Below, in pieces: positions 35,648 through 46,769 of a stretch of 64,000 nucleotides of DNA (position 1 is the first letter of the stretch; each line of letters opens with the position of its first letter). A model generated the notes under the pieces. The model did not search any database, was not told the origin of the DNA, and saw only the letters and a program-made list of their open reading frames with translations. Source of the DNA: Gonocerus acuteangulatus (taxonomy: Eukaryota > Arthropoda > Insecta > Hemiptera > Coreidae); contig OX328128.1 of assembly GCA_946811695.1 (NCBI GenBank), positions 81,102,917 through 81,166,916 of the forward strand. The letters run 5' to 3'. The translations under genes and the position numbers were made by a program.

Positions 35648-36545
35648 GTCCGTCACGCAGGAGCTGCATAACTAAGCACTTTCCTCAGAATTTGGGTAGT
35701 GTAGACTGCTTTCCAGAACAATTTGCTTAAAATATCCTATATAAATAAAATAAAAACATGAATAGTTCTCTTTTAAATTTGTAATGAGTAACTGATCAAT
35801 TATTAATTTGCTTCCAGAGTTATGTTTACACATGGTACCTACTAAACTATGTAATAAATACAAAAAACCTCATATTATCGTATTTTGATCTAACGCAGGA
35901 ACAGGATACAGTCACTCTAGTGGTAGAAAGCGCTCCTTGCGGCGGCTTTGTGAACCTGTATGAGTATATTAGGAATTTGGGTCCGGAGTAACCCCCCCCC
36001 TTCTAATGAACTGATTTAGTTTATTTTTACAACACATATTTACCTGTAGATAACCACTACAAATACCGAGTTTCGTCGAAATATACCAAAAATCACGGCT
36101 GGTAGTGGCGAATTGGTATTGTGGGTCCGGAGTAAACCCCCCCTCCAAATGAACCTATTTAGTTTATTTTTACAACACATATTTACCTGTGGATTACCAC
36201 TACGAATACTGAGTTTCCTCGAAATATACCATAAATCACGGCTGGTAGTGGCGAATGGGTATTGTGGGTCCGGAGTAAACCCCCCCTTCTAATGAACCGA
36301 TTTAGTTCATTTTTATATCTCACTTTTCTCTCTATATTACCACTACGAATACCAAGTTTCGTTGAAATATAACAAATATTACGGCTGACATAGTCAAATT
36401 AGTGTTTTGGGTTCGGGGTAAACCCAGCCTTCTGGTGGACCGATTTTGGTGGTTAACGAACTCGTTCAATCGTTTGCTAATTGAATGCTATATACCAAGT
36501 TTCGTGACGAAAAAACAAAAACTCTGGCCGCTATCGTGTTAACAG

Positions 36546-36614
<69 letters not shown>

Positions 36615-36784
36615 TATATATATATAGATATATATATATATATATATATATAAATATATAAATTTTAACGGGGGTCATTTTCGGTGTCTACTAGGTAGGA
36701 TCGATAAAGATGTGAAGAAATTTTTCAAAAATTCCGTCATGAGTCCAACCTCAATAGCTACTTTCCTTCGGAGGAAAGTGCTAA
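35648..36784 (+). mobile_element. HelB copy 3, full length, 1137 bp
   Basis: The 5' end GTCCGTCACGCAGGAGCTGC, then TAAGCACTTTCC. Three 143-bp-type units, a (TA)n tract at 36549-36660, GGGGGTCATTTTCGGTGTC, then hairpin ACTTTCCTTCGGAGGAAAGT and GCTAA at 36780-36784. It is flanked by A-runs. It sits inside the LINE, so it inserted after the LINE did. Confidence 0.85.
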
Positions 36785-36933
36785 AAAGTGCTATGATAGG
36801 CTATTACAACTTGAAAGCTCATCCCATAATTCAAGCCAATATAACTGGGTGAGTCAGGCACGAGAGCAGTTCCAGCTTGTAGGAGAAGAGGAATTATTCC
36901 TGAGACAGGACAGCGCAGCTCTGAGAGAAAAAG

Positions 36934-37530
36934 AAGGATATCTGGCCAAAGCATATCTTGATAGACACGCCCAAGCAGATATAGAGAAGATGTGTGGATC
37001 CTCCTTCAGTCTAATCTACCGAAGCATATCTTGATAGACACGTCCAAGCAGATATAGAGAAGATGTGTGGATCCTCCTTCAGTCTAATCTACCGAAGCAT
37101 ATCTTGCTAGATACGCCCAAGCAGATATAGAGAAGACGTGTGGATCCTCCTTCAGTCTAATCTACCGAAGCATATCTTGATAGATACGCCCAAGCAGATA
37201 TAGAGAAGATGAGTGGATCCTCCTTCAGTCCAATCTACCGAAGCATATCTTGATAGACACGTCCAAGCAGATATAGAGAAGATGTGTGGATCCTCCTTCA
37301 GTCTAATCTACCGAAGCATATCTTGCTAGATACGCCCAAGCAGATATAGAGAAGATGTGTGGATCCTCCTTCAGTCTAATCTACCGAAGCATATCTTGAT
37401 AGATACGCCCAAGCAGATATAGAGAAGATGAGTGGATCCTCCTTCAGTCCAATCTACCGAAGCATATCTTGATAGACACGTCCAAGCAGATATAGAGAAG
37501 ATGTGTGGATCCTCCTTCAGTCCAATCTAC
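36934..37530 (+). repeat. 73-bp tandem array in LINE coding sequence, 8 units, 219-bp higher-order repeat
   Basis: The unit GCATATCTTGATAGACACG, CCCAAGCAGATATAGAGAAG, ATGTGTGGATCCTCCTTCAG, TCTAATCTACCGAA recurs at 73-base steps (for example 36961, 37034, 37107, 37180, 37253, 37326, 37399, 37472). Units 2-4 and 5-7 carry the same order of variants (GACACGTCC, GATACGCCC with GCTAG, GATACGCCC with GATGAGTGG). So a block of three was duplicated. One unit encodes AYLDRHAQADIEKMCGSSF in the LINE frame. As 73 is not a multiple of 3, the frame turns with each unit. Confidence 0.9.
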
Positions 37531-37917
37531 CAAAGGCTAAAGAGATTTTGGGGTGTAGATAAATACCTCCAACTCAGAACTACCTTCTACAAAGCTCGAA
37601 TCTTGTCTCAGCTGAGACTAGCCGGAAGGTTGGAGCTGAGAATATTTACTAATGGAATCTTGTACAAGATAAAATGTGACGAGATATGCTGGATATGCAA
37701 CCTGTACGAAGAGGAGGATATTGGTCTCTTCCTACTCAGGTGTCCGATGTACACGGAAGCTAGACGCCACTACATCTGCAGCTATTTCCTAGCAGACGAC
37801 ACCACTGAAGACAGGCTTGTTGCATTACTGGATGTAAGAGACCGTGAGAAGCTCAACAACCTCTGCGCCTACGTTTTATATGCACTCAGAATCCGTGCTT
37901 TTATCAGATTCGATTAA
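37531..37917 (+). pseudogene. LINE ORF2 C-terminus (zinc-cluster tail)
   Basis: After the array the frame reads LKRFWGVDKYLQLRTTF, then QLRLAGRLELRIF and a C..C....(E/D-rich)..RCPMY cluster (CWICNLYEEEDIGLFLLRC). It ends IRAFIRFD and a TAA. This is the terminal module after the RT thumb in LINE proteins, akin to the tail of the LINE at 11412 and the fragment at 39277. The upstream coding part (36790-36960, with SQAREQFQLVGEEELFL) is now out of frame because seven extra 73-bp units add 511 bases. So the gene is dead even without HelB. Confidence 0.75.
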
Positions 37918-38231
37918 TTTCTTTTGTGGCTGTTTCTTTAATGTAGGACTGAATGTGCAAAAATGAATTATTTTAATTTTAATTTGTGTGACTTATTATT
38001 ATTATTTATTATTATTATTATTATATATATATGTATATATTTGTTTTTCTCTCTTCTTCTTTTCTTTTTATTTAGGTATAAATTTTTCATTATTATAAAA
38101 CTAGTATTATATTTTATAATTTTTATGTAAAGTTATAATATTTTAAGCACATTAAGTGGCCTCCCTGTAAAAAGTTAAAACTTAAATACAGCTTTTATCT
38201 ATCTATCTATCTATCAATTATGACATAATCA

Positions 38232-38555
38232 TGATAAAATTGAGCATTCCTGTTGTTTTCAACAACTGCAATGGTATTACATAAAAATATAATTTTCTTT
38301 ATACAAAAAAAAAAAAAACAATTTTTATTTTATTAATATTTTACATAACATCGATAACACGATGTTATCGATGGCACATAACATACGTGGCATCGATTGG
38401 TGCAGCGCCTACATCGACTCACTGTGAGGAATATATGCTATTAGCCATGGAGACGGAGCATTAACAAAATAAATCAATAAAAAATAAATATTATAAATGT
38501 CCTCAGATTCATAAAACTCTCTAGGTATTTATATATGTTTCCGGCAAAGTATATA
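38232..38555. other. unassigned spacer
   Basis: Nothing recognised beyond short inverted words such as CATCGATAACACGATGTTATC at about 38349. Confidence 0.3.
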
Positions 38556-38905
38556 ATCCAGGCATTCTATATAATGCCTAGGTATTCTATATAATGCCTA
38601 GGTATTCTATATAATGCCTAGGTATTCTATAGAATGCCTGGGTGGCTTAGGCAAAGTGTAGAATGTATTAGTTTCTACATCATATTACACACGTTGCCTA
38701 GGCATTCTATATAATGCCTAGGTATTCTATAGAATGCCTGGGTGGCTTAGGCAAAGTGTAGAATGTATTAGTTTCTACATCATATTACACACAGTGCCTA
38801 GGCATTCTATATAATGCCTGGGTGGCTTAGGCAAAGTATAGAATGTATTAGTTTCTACATCATATTACACACATTGCCTGGGTATTCTATAGAATGCCTG
38901 TTGCT
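38556..38905. repeat. tandem array of palindromic GCCTAGGTATTCTATAGAATGCC units
   Basis: Words like AGGCATTCTATAGAATGCCT, themselves palindromes, recur about ten times at ~20-base steps and alternate with a longer block (GGTGGCTTAGGCAAAGTGTA, GAATGTATTAGTTTCTACAT, CATATTACACAC) present three times. Another such palindrome is at about 39300-39325. It is non-coding. Confidence 0.75.
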
Positions 38906-39017
38906 TACTTGGCATTGTATAAAATTAAAAAGGTTATTTTTAAACATGCGCATGCGCAATAATCCTTAATGAAGAAGTATAATTGAAATTTAGACTCACC
39001 TGTCGTAAGCTGTCACT

Positions 39018-39205
39018 TTTGTACATACGTGCTATGCGTTTCCGCTCATTACGCTCGCTCAAGAAGATATCAAAACCCTAGTCAATCCAACTCTCAAAAA
39101 TTAATAGAATTCTATGAATTTTTGCGAGTAAGATTGACTAGCGTTTTGATATCTTCTTGAGCGAGCGTAGCGAGCGGAAACGCATAGCACGTATGCCCAA
39201 AAGTC
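39018..39205. mobile_element. foldback with GAGCGAGCGTAGCGAGCGG arms
   Basis: The arms CATACGTGCTATGCGTTTCC..CAAGAAGATATCAAAAC..CTAGTCAATC (39023-39088) and its inverted match (about 39130-39205) are ~75 bp, with a loop around GAATTCTATGAATT. The same arm sequence, in inside-out order, occurs at 56472-56618. Confidence 0.7.
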
Positions 39206-39276
39206 GTCCTAGGCATTCTTCTAATTCTCCTAGACTTCGCCTTAAGCACAGTAAGCATTCTATAGAAAAATAAGCT

Positions 39277-39600
39277 TTATTTCATACGTTGCCGGCGGGA
39301 TTTAGGCATTCCATAGAATGCCTGATTATAAACTTTACCGGTAACATATAAATCATTAAGTATATCCTTATCTACAGCTGATAATAGAATTTCTACTCCT
39401 AGAGGATTAGCTGTGTATTTATCTATGTACAACTTCCTTATAGAAGAATACATGGGACCGATGAAGAATATGTGTTCTAGGGTTTCTAGTTCATTTAGTT
39501 TCCAAGAAGAACATAGTGTGCTAGTATCGATCGGGTGTTTGTTTTTATTGCAAAGAATTATCATTTTGTCTGAGCTGAGCCTTAATTAAGCTATGATTTT
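39277..39600 (-). pseudogene. LINE ORF2 C-terminal fragment
   Basis: Minus-strand frame with LCNKNKHPIDTSTLC and NELETLEHIFF.GPMYSSIRK, matching the zinc-cluster tail of the LINEs at 11412 and 37531 (one Cys of the cluster is replaced). No RT part remains. About 95 codons are open. Confidence 0.6.
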
Positions 39601-39604
39601 TATT

Positions 39605-40130
39605 TTATTAAATGGAATATTGAAATGAAGATATAGTGCTCCAGTTATGTGAGTAGGTTTTTGTTATTAAACAATCTATTGAATGAACTATTGTTTATGC
39701 GATTTAGATCATATTCCAATAAGGTATTTTGAAATTTAAATTACATTTCTGAGCTATTTAAAGTTACAAATACCTATTTATTTTAATAAAATGGTACTTT
39801 TTTTTCTAACGTACACTACAATATAAACGAGCAACTCGGAGACCTGAGAGATAGTATACGGCTGTTGGTTGTGATTTAGTGGCAGTAATTCCAGTAGCCT
39901 GCTGGTGATAGAGTTAGTAACTAGTTGCGACACTGTCACTAGCAGTGGAGACCAACTCTATCAGTAGTTAGTAGTTCGGCTGATAACAGTTACTGGGGAA
40001 CTGTGATTCTAGCAGATATACGGGACTGGATTCAAACTCGAATATCCATGTAGTTAGAGCTGGCTATGATAGCTCACGTCAGTTCAATAATATCTGTTTT
40101 AACATCGTAAAAGGCCTTTCACATTGATAT
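39605..40130. other. unassigned spacer
   Basis: No gene recognised. A run GCTGGTGATAGAGTTAGTAA is followed by its rough inverted match ACCAACTCTATCAGTAG (39901-39975), a weak hairpin. Confidence 0.3.
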
Positions 40131-40132
40131 TT

Positions 40133-40135
<3 letters not shown>

Positions 40136-40188
<53 letters not shown>
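40136..40188. repeat. (TA)n microsatellite
   Basis: About 52 bases of (TA)n directly against a pogo-type terminus. Confidence 0.85.
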
Positions 40189-40192
<4 letters not shown>

Positions 40193-40260
40193 TAGGACCT
40201 CCAAAATCCGGGACTCTATTATCCGGGATTCCAATTAACCGGGGTCTCGATGGGGAAATT
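40189..40260 (+). mobile_element. single terminus of a pogo/Tigger-like element
   Basis: TA|CAGTAGGACCTCCAAAATCC then GGGACTCTATTATCCGGG and AATTAACCGGGG: repeated CCGGG spaced by ~18 bases, as in pogo/Tigger terminal repeats that hold binding sites for the transposase. No matching right end was found, so it is a solo end. Confidence 0.55.
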
Positions 40261-40640
40261 TTTATTTTTATCCTTTCTATAAATATTATGTTCATACGAA
40301 CATATTTATTGCATTATTTGTATTTTTATCAACTAAAGCATTTGATTTCATAATTATGCATTAAATATTTGTATGTATGTAATGACGGTTATGTACATAA
40401 ATATGAATTTAAATTAATTACATACATTGTAAAGTAAAGAAAAAACACTAAATTTATTTCATATTCTTGGAAATTTTTTGATACAAGAATTTTGACTAGT
40501 AACATGTTCTTAATTTTGAAGTTTGTAACTATGAAACAAGAACTGAGATTAATGGTTTTTACGTCTTTCTATGAATCCCCTACTGGGCTGTTAGCCTACC
40601 AAGGAAATATTTCCTCAGTTGGGCTTTAACTCTGACTTTG
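40261..40640. other. unassigned stretch, possibly interior of the pogo-like element
   Basis: AT-rich; no ORF. Confidence 0.3.
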
Positions 40641-40649
40641 ACGAGCTCC

Positions 40650-41098
40650 ATATCCTAACGAAATAGAGTGAGAGTTGTTTTGAATTCTCCTATCTATATA
40701 ACGTTCCTCATAGCCTCCAACTGAAGTTATCGTTATTTCTTATTTTATAGAAAGATTTAACCCACGACAGAATGGAATTTTATTTGCCATGAAGCACATA
40801 TTTACAGTTGGTTATAACAGTAAAACGAATTTTCTAGTAAAACAAGATACTTAAAATGACAAAGAATTTTTGGTTGTTTAGAATAGAGTCTTCTGAGCAG
40901 TAGTCGAAGAGTGAGTACGTTTTCAGTACATAATTGTATTGACTTATACATCCTTCCTCAAGAATGAGGATTAAGAATCATCCGCTTCTGTGAAAGTTAG
41001 CTACTGTCAGTTTCCTGTGATTTGTGATGCCTAATCTATTCCATTTCTTCGAGATGTACGGAACCGCGCTAAGATGACGCAGTTCCTGCGAATCGGAC
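40650..41098 (-). mobile_element. HelA copy e (subtype with GTACATCTCGAAG), minus strand
   Basis: The 5' end at 41098 reads GTCCGATTCGCAGGAACTGC, then TTAGCGCGGTTCC and GTACATCTCGAAGAAATGG. It matches the first ~400 bp of HelA copy a and copy f (53999-54284). The right flank (41105-41260) is also shared with 53830-53998, so both copies sit in the same older repeat. The 3' half is missing. Confidence 0.7.
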
Positions 41099-41659
41099 TT
41101 TTTGAATTGATATTACGGTTTGAATGAGATAATTGTGAACACTGAATGTGCATTACCCTTAATGAAAATTTAATGCTGATTTCAAAAATGTAATGAATCG
41201 CTAAAAAAATGTTTTCAAACTGAGAAAGTGATTGTTGTATTACAAAAAATAGTTTTTTTTTTCTCAATAACATTTAGACGGGCATATGTCTGGAACGGAG
41301 TGAGATAAAAATGTGTGGTTTGTGGCTTTGAACTATATATATGGAGGGCTTGACAATAACCTTATATATGTTTTGATGTAGTACTTTGTTTGTTGTAGTA
41401 TTATACTCTGATGATGCTGTTCAGCTATAGGTGCATAGCTGCCTAATTTTTTTCTGTGCTGTTGTGTTCAATTTAACCTTAAATTAGTGAGATTTTCTTG
41501 AAAATTTTGTCTCGTAGTCTTTCCTAAATTGTTTTTCTGAAGAATAGTCGATTTTTGGAAGTATTGGTGAGCAATTAATTATTATTACTTAGTTTGTAAG
41601 GTGCAAACCATTCTGAAGGGGTTAGGAACCCCTATAGTGGAGGTCTCAAAATCTCCATA

Positions 41660-42923
41660 GTGATGGAAGTTGATAACATCATAGGCAAGGGGCCACCTTG
41701 TCCAGAGTCAGCTGGCATAACCTCAACCGAGGAGCTTCAACAACAACCTAACCTAAAGAGATCATCTGGTCAAATAAACAATCCACTCAACAAGATAAGG
41801 ATTACCAATGATCATGAGGTCAACAAAACAAGTAATATAAATAATATCACTGCTAATTTAACATCCAAAATAAATTTCTTACAAAACAATGTTTTTAAAA
41901 ACACAGATAATGGACCTTTTTTTGTTTACGTTGAAGGGAAAAATCAAAATATTGGGAAAATGCATCCTATGAGTTTTGGAAAAATTATTTTTAAATCATC
42001 TAATACTGAAATTCAAAAATCTATTTTAAATATAAAATGCATAGGCCTAAATAGGATGAAAATAGAATTTAATCAGGCCAAAATTGCCAATAATTTTAAA
42101 ACTTTGCCTTTTTTATCTGATCACAATTTATTCGCTTATATTCCATCCTTCCTTACTCAAAAAACTGGGATAATTAAAGGAGTCGATACAGGCTTAAGTG
42201 ATTCCGACATTCAACACGGAATAAAATCGGAAGTAGCAGTAATGTCTGTGAGACGGATGATAAAGAAAGACCGAGATGACCCTCCTAAAGTCTTCCCTCT
42301 CCAGACTTGTGTGGTAAGTGTTTCCGCTACAATCACTCCACACCCCAGTGTAGGGCTACCTTGCAGACCTGGAGCGATGCGGAGGGAAACACCCGGGCAA
42401 CCCATGTACAGCTGAGATACCTACTTGTCTCCATTGTAAGAAGGACCATCCAGCTACGAGTAGGTACTGCGAGAAATACAAGGAGCTTTACAATAAAAAA
42501 CAAAAACAAGCAATCACTCCCAGTTCTTATGCCAATACTGCCAAAACACCTTTTCCTTCTAAAGACTTAAATTTCCCATCTTTATCTGAAAACACACCTA
42601 AAACTAGCTACAGGTACACCAAAACTAAATATGTCCCTACCAACTCTTCTAGACTCCCAGAAAAACACCTAAAAGATATCTCTCAAGAGGACAATCAACT
42701 TTCTCTCCCACTTCAACCTATCACAATGAATCCCTATTTTCCATCCTCTCAAGGAAATACTTACATTGCTAAAATTTTCGAAATCATTAACAATCTATCT
42801 AGTCAGAGTGAAGAATTTATCGCTAATTTCTTCAAGATTTTTACAGATTCATTAAATAAAAATAAATTGGCTCTAGAAAATAATATTAAAGAAGGAAACG
42901 CATTAGACAATTTAGATTTATAA
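41660..42923 (+). pseudogene. LINE ORF1 (gag-like, three CCHC knuckles), two frameshifts
   Basis: The frame from the ATG at 41660 gives an N-terminal Asn/Lys-rich part and a folded region (PFFVYVEGKNQNIGKMHP, IKCIGLNRMKIEF). A shift near 42300 moves to knuckle 1, CGKCFRYNHSTPQC (CX2CX4HX4C). A second shift near 42372 leads to knuckle 2, CGGKHPGNPC, and knuckle 3, CLHCKKDHPATSRYC (CX2CX3HX6C). A one-base deletion at the second shift has removed the first Cys of knuckle 2. The C-terminus is Asn/Ser/Lys-rich and ends NALDNLDL with TAA at 42923. The family role is binding and packaging element RNA. ORF2 starts 9 bases later. Confidence 0.8.
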
Positions 42924-42932
42924 ACCCTCCAA

Positions 42933-45900
42933 ATGATTCAGCATTTAAACCTCAAATTTTTCAATATTTTACAACAAAATGTGGAAAGTGCCAATAATAA
43001 GTTTTCTGAAATTATCAACATGCTAGTCTCATTAAAAATTGATGTAGCTGCAATTCAAGAAACATGGTTTAAACCCTCAAAACAGTATATTTCTTCACAA
43101 TACTTCATTTTGAAAGAAAATAGAGACGATGGATATGGGGGAGTTGCTCTCCTAATTCATAAAAGATTTAAGTGGGAGAGAATGAGTCTTCCGAAGATTG
43201 GCAACACTGAACTTGTTGGTGCAACCATTACTAACACCGTTCCTAAGCTGTCAGTCATCAATGCCTACCTGCCACCTAACAAGCCTGTGACGAAGAGTGA
43301 CCTCAAGAGACTCGTGGACCTCGCGGATCAGTCCAGCAGCAGCACCATCCTCTGCGGTGATTTCAATGCTCATCATAGCTCATGGGGCAGTGACAAGACC
43401 TGCATTCGCGGCCGTCATCTCCACGACATCATCTCAAGCAGCCAACTCATCTTGATGAACGACGGAAGCCCGACCAGACTGCCCAGGCCTCCGGCGATAC
43501 CAACTTCTAGATCCGCCATAGACCTGTCACTCTGCACTCCAGATTTGGGCCTCTCACTGACATGGACTACTAGCGCTGACTACATCAGCAGCGATCACCT
43601 ACCTATCATCATGTCTCTCACTCTTCAATCACGGGAGTCCGCCTTTAGCCAGGGAAGAAGAAATTTCAAACGTATCAATGAGGAAAAATATGTAGAGGAA
43701 TTTGCCAGTTTCAATCTAGACCAGGATCCAGGAACCTGTCGATGTTGAAACTGTAGCCGCAATCATTAATGAAGCAGCCGAGAAATCAATACCCCGTATC
43801 AAGCCAATAAGGAAAGGATCCAGCCTAAGACTTGGTGGAATGACGCTATAGGGTCACTCGTTTCAGCCAAAAACAAAAAAATAAAAGATTTTCTAAGCAA
43901 TCCTACTCCAGTAAATTTTTTAGCAGTACAGAAAATCACAAGTAAACTTAAGAACACTGTTAAGAAAGCGAAGAGGGAAGCGTGGGAATCATTTATGGAA
44001 GATGCAAATACCAACAATATTTGGCATAAAATCAACATTATGAAAGGAAAATTCAACCTCAAAATTAATTTAATAAGAGCTAATAAAGCTAATGCATCAA
44101 AGTTTTTAGATCAAAATTTAGTCTCTTGACCAAACATCCTCCAACCAATAGATTTTAATGATTTTGAAAACTCGGGAGAAATTCTGGAATGTGAAATCGA
44201 AGCCGCCCTAAAATTTAAGGGTCATTCCGCACCAGGGCTCGACGAAATCACCTTCAAGATGATCAAGCTCTTACCTAAAAATATTAAAGTAATTCTCACA
44301 AAATCTTTTAATAACCTCAAGAACACAGGTTCAGTGCCTAATTCTTGGAGGAAAATAGAGATATGCCCAGTAATAAAGCCTGACCACCTTTTGTCCTCAT
44401 ACAGACCCATTGCTCTTACCTCAACTTTGGCTAAAACGTTTATCACCGTGCTGAAGAACCGACTAGAATGGTTTATAGAAGAAAATTCACTCCTGCAAGA
44501 AAACTGCATCGGCTTCAGGAAAGGAAGATCCACGATAGACGCCCTCCAGATTCTGCAGTTGAAAGTCGCTGACGCCTACGCTCAGAAGAAAGTCATACTG
44601 GGGTGTGTGTTAGATGTCGAGAATGCTTACAACATGGTCAGAGTGGACACCTTAACAAAGAAACTAGTAACGATGAGAGTTCCGTCAGACATCACCCGCT
44701 GGATCTACAACTACCTCAGCAAGCGGACCTACATTGTGAAGACGGACGAAGGACTTGTAGAGATGGAATCGGATAGAGGACTACCACAGGGAGACCCAAT
44801 TTCTCCTTTGCTGTTCAATATATATACAGCTGGTCTACACAAGGTAAACAGCAGTAATATCACTATTATACAATACGCAGACGATTTCATGGTATTAATC
44901 TCCGAAAACTCTTTAGACATTTGTTTAAGCACATTAGGAGTCACTCTAAACAGCATCTATGTAAAACTCAAGAATTTAGGCCTAACTTTCAACAACGAAA
45001 AAATTAAACTCATTCCATTTACGAGGAAAAAAATAGACCTTACTAAATTTAATTTCTGTTTCCGCAACAGAAACATCAACCTAACAAACAATATAAAATT
45101 TCTCGGCATGTTCCTGGATTCCAAGCTAAATTTCAAGCTTCATTCTAATGAAGTAATCAACAAGACTACAAGGTTACTGAACTCTTTGAAAATCTTCGCA
45201 GGAGTTAAATGTGGCTCACATCCGAACATCCTTTTAACACTCTACAAGTCCATCGTCCGACCTCACTTCGACTACGGTTGCCAGATCTACGGAGGAGGTG
45301 CAGCGCCATCTACACTTCGCCGTCTCGACATAGTCCAGTCTGAAGCGTTAAGGACCTGCATGGGAAGCCTCAAGTCTACACCCGTCCACAGTCTACAAGT
45401 AGCTGCCAGGGAGATGCCCCTGAGTCTGAGAAGGAAGTGGCTAGCCCTAAAATATATTCTCAGGGTCTGGTTGGACTCCACTCATCCTGTTAGACCTTAC
45501 ATAGATAAGGCTTTTAGTTCACCTAATTTTCCCAGCAAAATTCTAATTCTCGACCAATTTAAATCTACTAAAAATATTTTATCATCTTTAAATAAAGCCA
45601 AATTGTATATATCGTCTAAGCCAAAATCCCAGTCACAGATTAATTCAAGTCCAGAAATTTACTTCAATCACTCAAAAATTGCTAAAAATAAAAATGATCC
45701 AACAATTAAATCACAGATTGAACACTATATTAACCATAACTATGAAAATCATGTAAAAATCTTCACGGACGCATCAAAAACTAACCAAGGTGTTGGAATA
45801 GGAATTTTTGATAGTAGTTCTAATATAAAATTAACTAAAAGGCTTTCAAATCATTTTTGTATTAAAAATGCTGAGTTGTGGGCTGTGCTTGAAGCACTGG

Positions 45901-46597
45901 AATACTTCATTGAATCACCCAATAGAGACAAGCCACTCGTCATCCTCACAGATTCTAAATCCAGCTGTTTAAAACTCCAACATTACCACACCCAGAAGAG
46001 ATCCAGCCACATTGCAGACTCCATAGCATCCATCATTCACCGACATTCAGCTCAGGTTACTATATGGTACAATGGGTCCCGGGTCACACAGGTATAAGAG
46101 GCAACGAAATCGCCGACGCCTTGGCTAAAGCATTCACCTCCTGCATCGAAGATATGTCATCTCCGCCGCTATCTGACTTTATAAGGTTGGTCAGAATGAA
46201 TATTGTTGAAGAATGGCAGTTGTTATACACCGGGACGTCAGCTACCAAAGGAAGACATCACTTCAGCATCCAACCTATCGTATCCTTGTCCCCATGGTTT
46301 GCACCTTACAAACAGTCGCTCCCCCACCGCCGGGACATCGTCACCCTGACCAGGCTACGGATCGGCCACGCCAGGACTCAGGCCTACCTGCACAGGATGA
46401 AGCTTGCCGACAGCCCGCTCTGTAAGACCTGCAATGAAGTAGAAGACATCGCCCATATTTTCAACACTTGCAGAAGATACTCCTCAGTCAGGCAGACAAT
46501 GCTTGAAGATACAGACTATCGGTACTACTTGGCAGGAAACAAAGATAGACTGTTGACTTTGTTACATTTTATTAAGAAGAATAACCTAGTATTGTAA
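42933..46597 (+). pseudogene. LINE ORF2: AP endonuclease, reverse transcriptase, RNase H; lightly broken
   Basis: The AP endonuclease is at residues ~1-235: QQNVES, the catalytic QETWF, CGDFNAHHSSWG, and SSDHLPI. A linker with KTWWND follows. The RT has SAPGLDEITF, SYRPIAL, GFRKGRSTIDAL, DVENAYNMV, GLPQGDPISPLLFN and YADDFMVL. The RNase H has FTDASKTNQG, AELWAVLEAL, LTDSKSS and WVPGHTGIRGNEIADALAK. The zinc-cluster tail is CKTCNEVEDIAHIFNTC. Breaks: two compensating shifts (about 43730 and 43800), one TGA at 44129, and one shift at about 46065 inside RNase H. All catalytic boxes are still readable, so this is a recent death. Neighbouring ORF1 is 9 bp upstream. Confidence 0.9.
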
Positions 46598-46688
46598 ATT
46601 GTATTTAATTGTTCATACATTTAGTTACTCATAATGGTTATGAGTTTGTAACTTGAAACCAATAAACGATTTAAAAAAAAAATATGTA

Positions 46689-46714
46689 TGGAGAGAGGGA
46701 GGAACCGCGCTAAA
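46689..46714 (+). mobile_element. HelA 3' hairpin remnant
   Basis: GAGAGAGGGAGGAACCGCGC followed by TAAAA: only the last arm and terminal CTAA of HelA, directly after the LINE tail. Probably the LINE inserted into, or broke, a HelA element. Confidence 0.55.
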
Positions 46715-46769
46715 AATGAATAGTTTTGACGATGAATATTCGTAATGATCAGCAGACTTAATTATGATT

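Larger units (their letters stand above)
35613..38214 (+). mobile_element. 5'-truncated LINE with 17-bp target duplication, carrying HelB copy 3
   Basis: CAATTATGACATAATCA occurs exactly at 35596-35612 and 38215-38231. Between them: 35 bp of LINE, a HelB insertion (35648-36784), more LINE coding sequence, a 73-bp array, the ORF C-terminus, and a 3' UTR ending in (TATC)5 at about 38194-38214. The 3' microsatellite tail marks the end of reverse transcription. Removing HelB joins ACCAAAAA to AGTGCTATG. Confidence 0.85.
41262..46678 (+). mobile_element. near full-length I-type LINE (~5.4 kb)
   Basis: Two ORFs (gag-like ORF1, then endonuclease-RT-RNase H ORF2), a polyadenylation signal AATAAA at about 46662, and a short A-run at 46671-46681. 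The presence of RNase H after the RT places it in the I superfamily rather than Jockey. The 5' end is placed near 41262, because left of it the sequence matches repeat DNA at 53830. A target duplication was not found. Confidence 0.8.

Noticed and set aside
42211..42405. Minus-strand frame over LINE ORF1 (also 43799, 44222, 44729 and 45287 minus)
   Set aside because: Antisense shadows of the LINE ORFs.
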